Of a stretch of 18,826 bases of DNA, positions 16,192-18,826 are shown one piece after another. The notes under the pieces are model-generated. The model had not been told where the DNA came from and made no database searches. It worked only from the letters and a program-made list of their open reading frames with translations. Each line of letters starts with the position of its first letter. The stretch's first letter is position 1. A program made the translations under genes and the position numbers. The DNA is from an uncultured Treponema sp. (lineage in GTDB: Bacteria; Spirochaetota; Spirochaetia; Treponematales; Treponemataceae), in assembly GCA_938039145.1 (NCBI GenBank), contig CALHVG010000070.1, positions 1 through 18,826 on the forward strand, in the 5' to 3' direction.

Positions 16192-16280
16192 AAAGGAACA
16201 CCGCAGAATTGTGGCTGTCTCCTTTAAGCTTTTGTGAAAAGCCTACTCAGATTCGCAACACTGGGGTAGGCTTTATTTTT
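16192..16280 (+). ncRNA. Predicted convergent antitoxin-like small RNA
   Basis: Bounded by the promoter at 16157-16185 and the T-run of the terminator ending at 16280, this RNA would be about 89 bases. It has no open frame with a ribosome-binding site. Its 5' end carries GGAACACCG and GTGGCTGTCTCCT, the same two blocks that begin the opposing toxin mRNA. Its 3' half is complementary to the 3' end of that mRNA through the shared terminator. This is the arrangement of RNA II in Fst-type type I toxin-antitoxin loci, apart from the orientation of the leader repeats. It is a prediction from signals only; expression is untested. Confidence 0.5.
16238..16280. terminator. Bidirectional terminator shared by convergent RNAs
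   Basis: AAAGCCTAC (16238-16246) pairs with GTAGGCTTT (16266-16274), with a further CAG/CTG pairing inside the loop. On the plus strand it is followed by ATTTTT; on the minus strand by TTTTC. It can therefore end both the small RNA and the peptide mRNA. Confidence 0.7.
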
Positions 16281-16284
16281 GCTC

Positions 16285-16371
16285 TTACAAGAAATACTTG
16301 AGGAGAGCCAGTGCGTTTATAAGCAAACTGAGAAATGCGATTACAAGCATCGCTCTTTCGTATTTTGTCAT
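16285..16371 (-). CDS. 28-residue hydrophobic peptide, candidate holin-like type I toxin
   Basis: A tiny gene of 28 codons plus TAA. The peptide starts MTKYERAMLVIAF, continues with one hydrophobic helix of about 17-20 residues (roughly 8-25), and ends LLKYFL. The pattern of a short polar M-[ST]-x-Y-E start, then a leucine/isoleucine helix, closely resembles the holin-like (TxpA-related) type I toxin peptides of Firmicutes. Those insert in the inner membrane and depolarise it. An AAAGGGAG site lies 13 bases upstream, a little far, and could be masked by TCTCC in the leader. It has its own promoter (16442-16470), a leader of about 60 bases, a terminator just downstream and an opposing small RNA. 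The overlapping 78-codon frame on this strand is not credible. The family resemblance is by eye only. Confidence 0.6.
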   Translation of the reverse strand: MTKYERAMLVIAFLSLLINALALLKYFL

Positions 16372-16441
16372 ATCTGCACGAAATCTCCCTTTCATTTAAG
16401 ATTAGGAGACAGCCACCCTGTTCCACGGTGTTCCAGCCGCT

Positions 16442-16470
16442 ACAATACACTATTACTTTGCAAATAACAA
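16442..16470 (-). promoter_or_regulatory. Promoter of the small hydrophobic peptide gene
   Basis: On the minus strand TTGTTA (16470-16465) and TATTGT (16447-16442) are exactly 17 bases apart. The predicted start lies at about 16435, where the GGAACACCG leader block begins. This mirrors the plus-strand promoter at 16157-16185. Confidence 0.6.
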
Positions 16471-16571
16471 GCGGATGGGGCATACACAGTAGCTATTCAC
16501 TTTGCGGCAGAAACCGCTTCTGTAATGTAGTTTTTATTCTTAAACTTGCCCGTTTTATGGGGTAGGGAAAG

Positions 16572-16599
16572 TTGCGGTATTTTGCCGCAGTCTTTTTTT
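16572..16599 (+). terminator. Degenerate second copy of the upstream terminator
   Basis: TGCGG (16573-16577) pairs with CCGCA (16585-16589), followed by GTC and seven T residues. It is nearly identical to the terminator at 16099-16129 (shared core GCGGTATTTT then CCGCAGTCTTTTTTT). No plus-strand gene precedes it directly. The two copies flank the peptide/small-RNA cassette as direct repeats about 470 bases apart. Confidence 0.6.
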
Positions 16600-16655
16600 A
16601 TTTGTGCGGGTGTATGGGGGGCTTGTGGTGTTGCGGGATTAAAGCGGCGGGGGAT

Positions 16656-17505
16656 TTATTTGTTTTTAAAGATGAGATTGGTTATATTTTTGCACGATGT
16701 AATTACGGTTTTAAATTCTATGCCTTTTGCAAATGCGTTTTTCTTTATGTAATTCTTCCAACGGGTAAGCATCTGTTCGTTTTCTGCAAGTGTATTCAAA
16801 AGACCGTCGGCGTATTTTTTTGTAAAATCTGTTTTTCTGTAGGCGCAGGTTCTTAAAAACGCTTTTCTTAAATCGCAAGTATTGATTTGGTCTATTTTTA
16901 ATTTATGGATTATATAAATGTCATAAAAATCCTTGCTTCTGCTGTTGTAAATGCTTTTGTTGAAAACCGTCTGTAACTTTTCTGCAAGAATTGTTTCAAG
17001 ATTATATGCCTTTATTTTTATAAAATCATCCATGATGAGCCGATTGTAGTTGTAAGCGATTGCCGCCGGAGTTATCGGGTCTCCTGAGGCTATGTCGATG
17101 CTTAGATTCTGTCTTATATTTTCAAGATGACCTGTAATTTTGACTGAAAGCCCTCCGTATCGGTCTTCGGTTCTTATGGGTTCCGCATTTATAAATTCAA
17201 ATTGAATGTTGTCGTACGGCTTTTGGGAAATAATTTCTTTTATTATTCGAATAAGATTTTCTTCTTCGAGAGTTTCGTTCGTCAGTTTAAAATCTAAGTC
17301 CTGCGTGTAACGATTTTGTATGCCTATTACAGATGAAAGATAAAATCCGCCTTTGAAAATAAAATTGTCCGAATAAGATGATTTTGAAAGTCTGAATAAG
17401 AATGCCTCAAAAAAGTATGTTGCAATTAGAATGTTTACGCTGATTCCGGTTTCCGCCGAAAGTTTTTTTTATGCGGGCTTGCACGGAATCTTTGCTATAG
17501 TTCAT
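16656..17505 (-). pseudogene. abiEii: AbiEii-type nucleotidyltransferase toxin, frameshifted in an A8 tract
   Basis: From the ATG at 17505, eleven bases inside the end of the antitoxin gene, the frame reads MNYSKDSVQARIKK. It then hits a run of eight A (17470-17463 on this strand). With eight A it ends after 32 residues; with seven it would read on for 282 residues to 16656. The restored protein has the AbiEii/MenT nucleotidyltransferase features. These are IFKGGFYLSSVIG and RYTQDLDFKL (the metal-binding aspartate pair), LSIDIASGDPITP at mid-protein, and YNLETILAEKLQTVFNKS with SRSKDFYDIY in the C-terminal part. Such toxins transfer nucleotides to tRNA or similar targets and cause growth arrest. 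No other in-frame change is seen. The single-base slip may be a real mutation, phase variation, slippage-corrected expression, or a sequencing error. The first in-frame ATG after it is at 17033. Confidence 0.8.
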
Positions 17506-18109
17506 TTAGTACCACCATCATTGTATCGTCGACTTTTTTTTGAATTCCCATAATTTTTGCATACTCAAAAAGCCGTTCTTTGTTTTTGCTTTTTAGGTTT
17601 GCATAATTGCGGAGCGCTTTTGTGTATATTTCCGAATCAATTTTTTCTGAATTGCGGATAAGGTCGCAGAGTGTTTTTTCTGCGTTGTACGAAAGAACCG
17701 TATTCCCCAAGTTTGTTTCTATTTTTTCGATTCCAAGTTCATATGTTTCTTTTTTGCTGTCCGTGTGAACAATCGCTATGTTTTCTTTGGGACTGAAAGG
17801 TCTGTAATTTTGGGGGCCTGTAACTTCAAATGCATGAGGAAGCCTGTCAGTCAGATTAAGAAGATAAAGAGCCGATTCGTAAGAAAAAATAAATTTAGGG
17901 TATTTATATTGAAAGACAAAAAAGTCGTCTGCAAACCAGTTTTGCACGGCGTAAAAGCCGGCAGCTATTTTTTCAAGTTTGTTTTTGCGTACAAAGTCTG
18001 TCAAAAACCACGACGGAATCTCTTTTTCGTCAAGATGACGGCGTGTTATGTAGCCTTTGTTTTTTTTCAGAATATCCTGTAGTTGTGAAATATTCGTTTT
18101 TTCTTGCAT
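17495..18109 (-). CDS. abiEi: AbiEi-type antitoxin / transcriptional autorepressor
   Basis: A 204-residue protein of the AbiEi antitoxin family. Residues about 5-60 form the winged-helix DNA-binding domain (LQDILKKNKGYITRRHL, then FVRKNKLEKIAAGFYAV, the usual recognition helix and wing). The rest is the antitoxin domain, with FSYESALYLLNLTDRLPHAFEVT and the later YNAEKTLCDLIRN typical of the family. It neutralises the AbiEii toxin without stable binding (type IV system) and represses its own operon through inverted repeats. Its ATG at 18109 has no ribosome-binding site and overlaps a 13-bp inverted repeat, pointing to a leaderless mRNA under autorepression. It overlaps the toxin gene by 11 bases, as usual for coupled pairs. 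The gene looks intact. Confidence 0.88.
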   Translation of the reverse strand: MQEKTNISQLQDILKKNKGYITRRHLDEKEIPSWFLTDFVRKNKLEKIAAGFYAVQNWFADDFFVFQYKYPKFIFSYESALYLLNLTDRLPHAFEVTGPQNYRPFSPKENIAIVHTDSKKETYELGIEKIETNLGNTVLSYNAEKTLCDLIRNSEKIDSEIYTKALRNYANLKSKNKERLFEYAKIMGIQKKVDDTMMVVLNEL

Positions 18110-18147
18110 TTTAAACCAATATTAATTAATTATGGTTTAAAATGCAA
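18106..18147 (-). promoter_or_regulatory. abiE promoter within a perfect inverted-repeat operator
   Basis: GCATTTTAAACCA (18106-18118) and TGGTTTAAAATGC (18133-18145) are exact 13-base reverse complements around a 14-base AT spacer. On the minus strand TTGCAT (18147-18142) and TAATAT (18124-18119) are 17 bases apart, so the promoter lies between and across the arms. Only nine bases separate the -10 box from the ATG, so transcription should begin at or within about three bases of the start codon. A dimer of AbiEi bound here would cover both promoter and start. Confidence 0.75.
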
Positions 18148-18233
18148 GTTGCCGGATGGGTTGTGTGTGTGGGGAGGGGCTTGTGAGCGGGCGGCTTTCT
18201 TTAGTGATGTATTTTTTGTGTGTCCATTTCATA

Positions 18234-18255
18234 AAACGGGAGTTTTTGCCCGTTT
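18234..18255 (-). terminator. Weak terminator-like hairpin
   Basis: AAACGGG (18234-18240) and CCCGTTT (18249-18255) form a 7-bp stem with an 8-base loop, followed on the minus strand by TTATG. It lies 18 bases after the stop of the 18274-18651 gene and may end its transcript, although the T-run is short. Confidence 0.45.
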
Positions 18256-18273
18256 GGTGTCGGTTTTGTGAAG

Positions 18274-18651
18274 TTACGATTTTTTCGTTTTTACATATTT
18301 AGCTACTTCATTAAAATAAGCAGGAAGTATATCTGTCTGCATTTTTTCTACGACAAAGTCTTTTCCCAAACACTTTTGATTTATTACTTCTTCGGTTGCT
18401 CTGATTAATAACATAACGGCTTCAGGTATTGAGCCCTTATTCATAAGTTCCTTAAATGATTGCAATTTGTCTTTAGTAAAGTATTCTTCAAATAACTGTT
18501 TAGAGAAAAGAAGATTTGTATTTAAATCATAATAAGAACCTTCAAAGTTCTCGTAGCCAGTTCTAAAATGGTCATCATCAAATTTTCTTATAGAGATATT
18601 TGTTTTCTCGTTTGCATTAGTATCTTTTATTTCCTTTTTAAATTCTGACAT
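18274..18651 (-). CDS. Hypothetical protein, unrecognised
   Basis: A 125-residue soluble, charged protein with no signal peptide or transmembrane segment. It begins MSEFKKEIKDTNANEK, has an acidic/aromatic middle (FDDDHFRTGYENFEGSYYD) and a probably helical second half (SKQLFEEYFTKDKLQSF; PEAVMLLIRATEEVI), ending in KTKK. I recognise no family. It lies upstream of the abiE operon in the same direction, separated by 164 bases with a weak terminator, so it is probably not part of that operon. Composition is AT-rich like the abiE genes and unlike the GC-rich 150 bases beyond its start. There is no good ribosome-binding site before the ATG, so the start is uncertain. Confidence 0.5.
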   Translation of the reverse strand: MSEFKKEIKDTNANEKTNISIRKFDDDHFRTGYENFEGSYYDLNTNLLFSKQLFEEYFTKDKLQSFKELMNKGSIPEAVMLLIRATEEVINQKCLGKDFVVEKMQTDILPAYFNEVAKYVKTKKS

Positions 18652-18684
18652 AATGCCATCTATGTCTACAGATAGTTGTGGTTA

Positions 18685-18706
18685 GGCAGACGGGGAGACG
18701 TCTGCC
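18685..18706. repeat. Perfect 8-bp hairpin
   Basis: GGCAGACG (18685-18692) and CGTCTGCC (18699-18706) are exact reverse complements with a six-base GGGAGA loop. It lies just downstream (minus-strand sense) of the stronger hairpin at 18716-18760, in a GC-rich segment. It has no T-run on either side. Confidence 0.55.
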
Positions 18707-18715
18707 AAGACATGG

Positions 18716-18760
18716 AAAAGCCCTGTCCGACGAATGATGGCATGCGTCAGGACAGGGCTT
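18716..18760 (-). terminator. Rho-independent terminator of the gene at the right edge
   Basis: On the minus strand AAGCCCTGTCC pairs with GGACAGGGCTT (18760-18750 with 18728-18718). The stem continues as GACG/CGTC past a single bulged base, and four T residues follow. It sits 22 bases after the stop codon of the frame that enters from the right edge, so it probably ends that transcript. Confidence 0.7.
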
Positions 18761-18781
18761 GTCGGTTGATGGCGCGCAGGG

Positions 18782-18826
18782 CTATTCGCTCTGCATGGTC
18801 ACCTCTATGCGACGACGACTGTCGAG
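18782..18826 (-). CDS. C-terminal fragment of a gene entering from the right edge
   Basis: The minus-strand frame is open from the window edge and reads LDSRRRIEVTMQSE before a TAG. A terminator follows 22 bases later, which supports a genuine gene end. The RRRIEVT pattern resembles the C-terminal strand of OmpA/MotB-like peptidoglycan-binding domains (commonly NRRVEI), but fourteen residues are too few to assign a family. Base composition here is GC-rich, unlike the rest of the window. Confidence 0.35.
   Translation of the reverse strand, partial: LDSRRRIEVTMQSE

Larger units (their letters stand above)
16195..16434. repeat. Long inverted repeat enclosing the small peptide gene
   Basis: Two blocks are repeated in inverted, nested order. 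GGAACACCG at 16195-16203 matches 16426-16434, and GTGGCTGTCTCCT at 16211-16223 matches 16404-16416 (reverse complement). The blocks begin within a few bases of both predicted transcription starts, so each of the two convergent RNAs begins with the same sequence. A toxin mRNA that read through the terminator could pair its 3' tail with its own leader. TCTCC inside the block can also pair with GGAGA of the toxin ribosome-binding site. Confidence 0.7.

Noticed and set aside
16247..16483. 78-codon minus-strand frame overlapping the small peptide gene
   Set aside because: Its translation is a random mix of cysteine, proline and charged residues, has no ribosome-binding site, and starts upstream of the predicted transcription start.
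18681..18687. GTTAGGC as the core site of an integron attC
   Set aside because: It fits the GTTRRRY core, but no partner RYYYAAC was found at a suitable distance and the adjacent hairpin lacks attC arm spacing. Gene orientation also disagrees.
1..18826. CRISPR arrays, tRNA and rRNA genes, insertion-sequence transposases
   Set aside because: No regularly spaced repeats, cloverleaf-like sequences, rRNA segments or transposase frames were seen on either strand.

Overview
The window reads as a spirochaete chromosome segment, most likely a host-associated Treponema. This is inferred from protein style, moderate-to-low GC, and the mix of an aryl-polyene-type lipid cluster with a glycogen-binding-domain outer-membrane protein; no rRNA or other taxonomic marker is present, so the genus is unproven. 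Both extreme ends (about the first 230 bases and the last 145) differ in composition from their neighbours and may be junctions of transferred DNA or of the assembly.

Positions 1-11936, minus strand: a long, tightly packed gene set typical of aryl polyene (APE)-like lipid biosynthesis. In transcription order: a DUF711 protein, an O-methyltransferase-like protein, a ketosynthase-N-like domain protein, a PlsC-type acyltransferase, two acyl carrier proteins, a membrane-protein/AMP-ligase fusion, a hotdog dehydratase, a family 2 glycosyltransferase, an HtrB-like acyltransferase, then (past a plus-strand RDD membrane gene at 2596-2976) a LolA-like protein and an MMPL exporter cut by the left edge. 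The likely logic is: an aryl starter is activated by the ligase, carried and extended on the ACPs, dehydrated to a polyene, methylated, transferred to a glycolipid anchor, and moved to the outer membrane by the LolA-like/MMPL pair. The ammonia lyase, full ketosynthases, ketoreductase and thioesterase expected for such a cluster are not in the window.

Positions 12200-16130, plus strand: a strong promoter drives a secreted protein with an N-terminal glycogen-binding (CBM48/AMPK-beta-like) domain and a beta-rich, barrel-like body, followed by a lipoprotein built of carbohydrate-binding-like modules. It ends in a clear rho-independent terminator. These two probably form a surface glycan-binding pair.

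Positions 16140-18280: a small defence/addiction region. First comes a previously unannotated 28-residue hydrophobic peptide gene resembling Gram-positive holin-like type I toxins. It has two convergent sigma70-like promoters, a shared bidirectional terminator, and matching leader sequences at both predicted RNA 5' ends. Next comes an abiE type IV toxin-antitoxin operon. Its promoter sits inside a perfect 13-bp inverted repeat and is predicted to give a leaderless mRNA, and its toxin gene is interrupted by a one-base frameshift in an A8 tract. Beyond it lie an unrecognised gene (18274-18651), two hairpins, and the last codons of a gene entering from the right edge.
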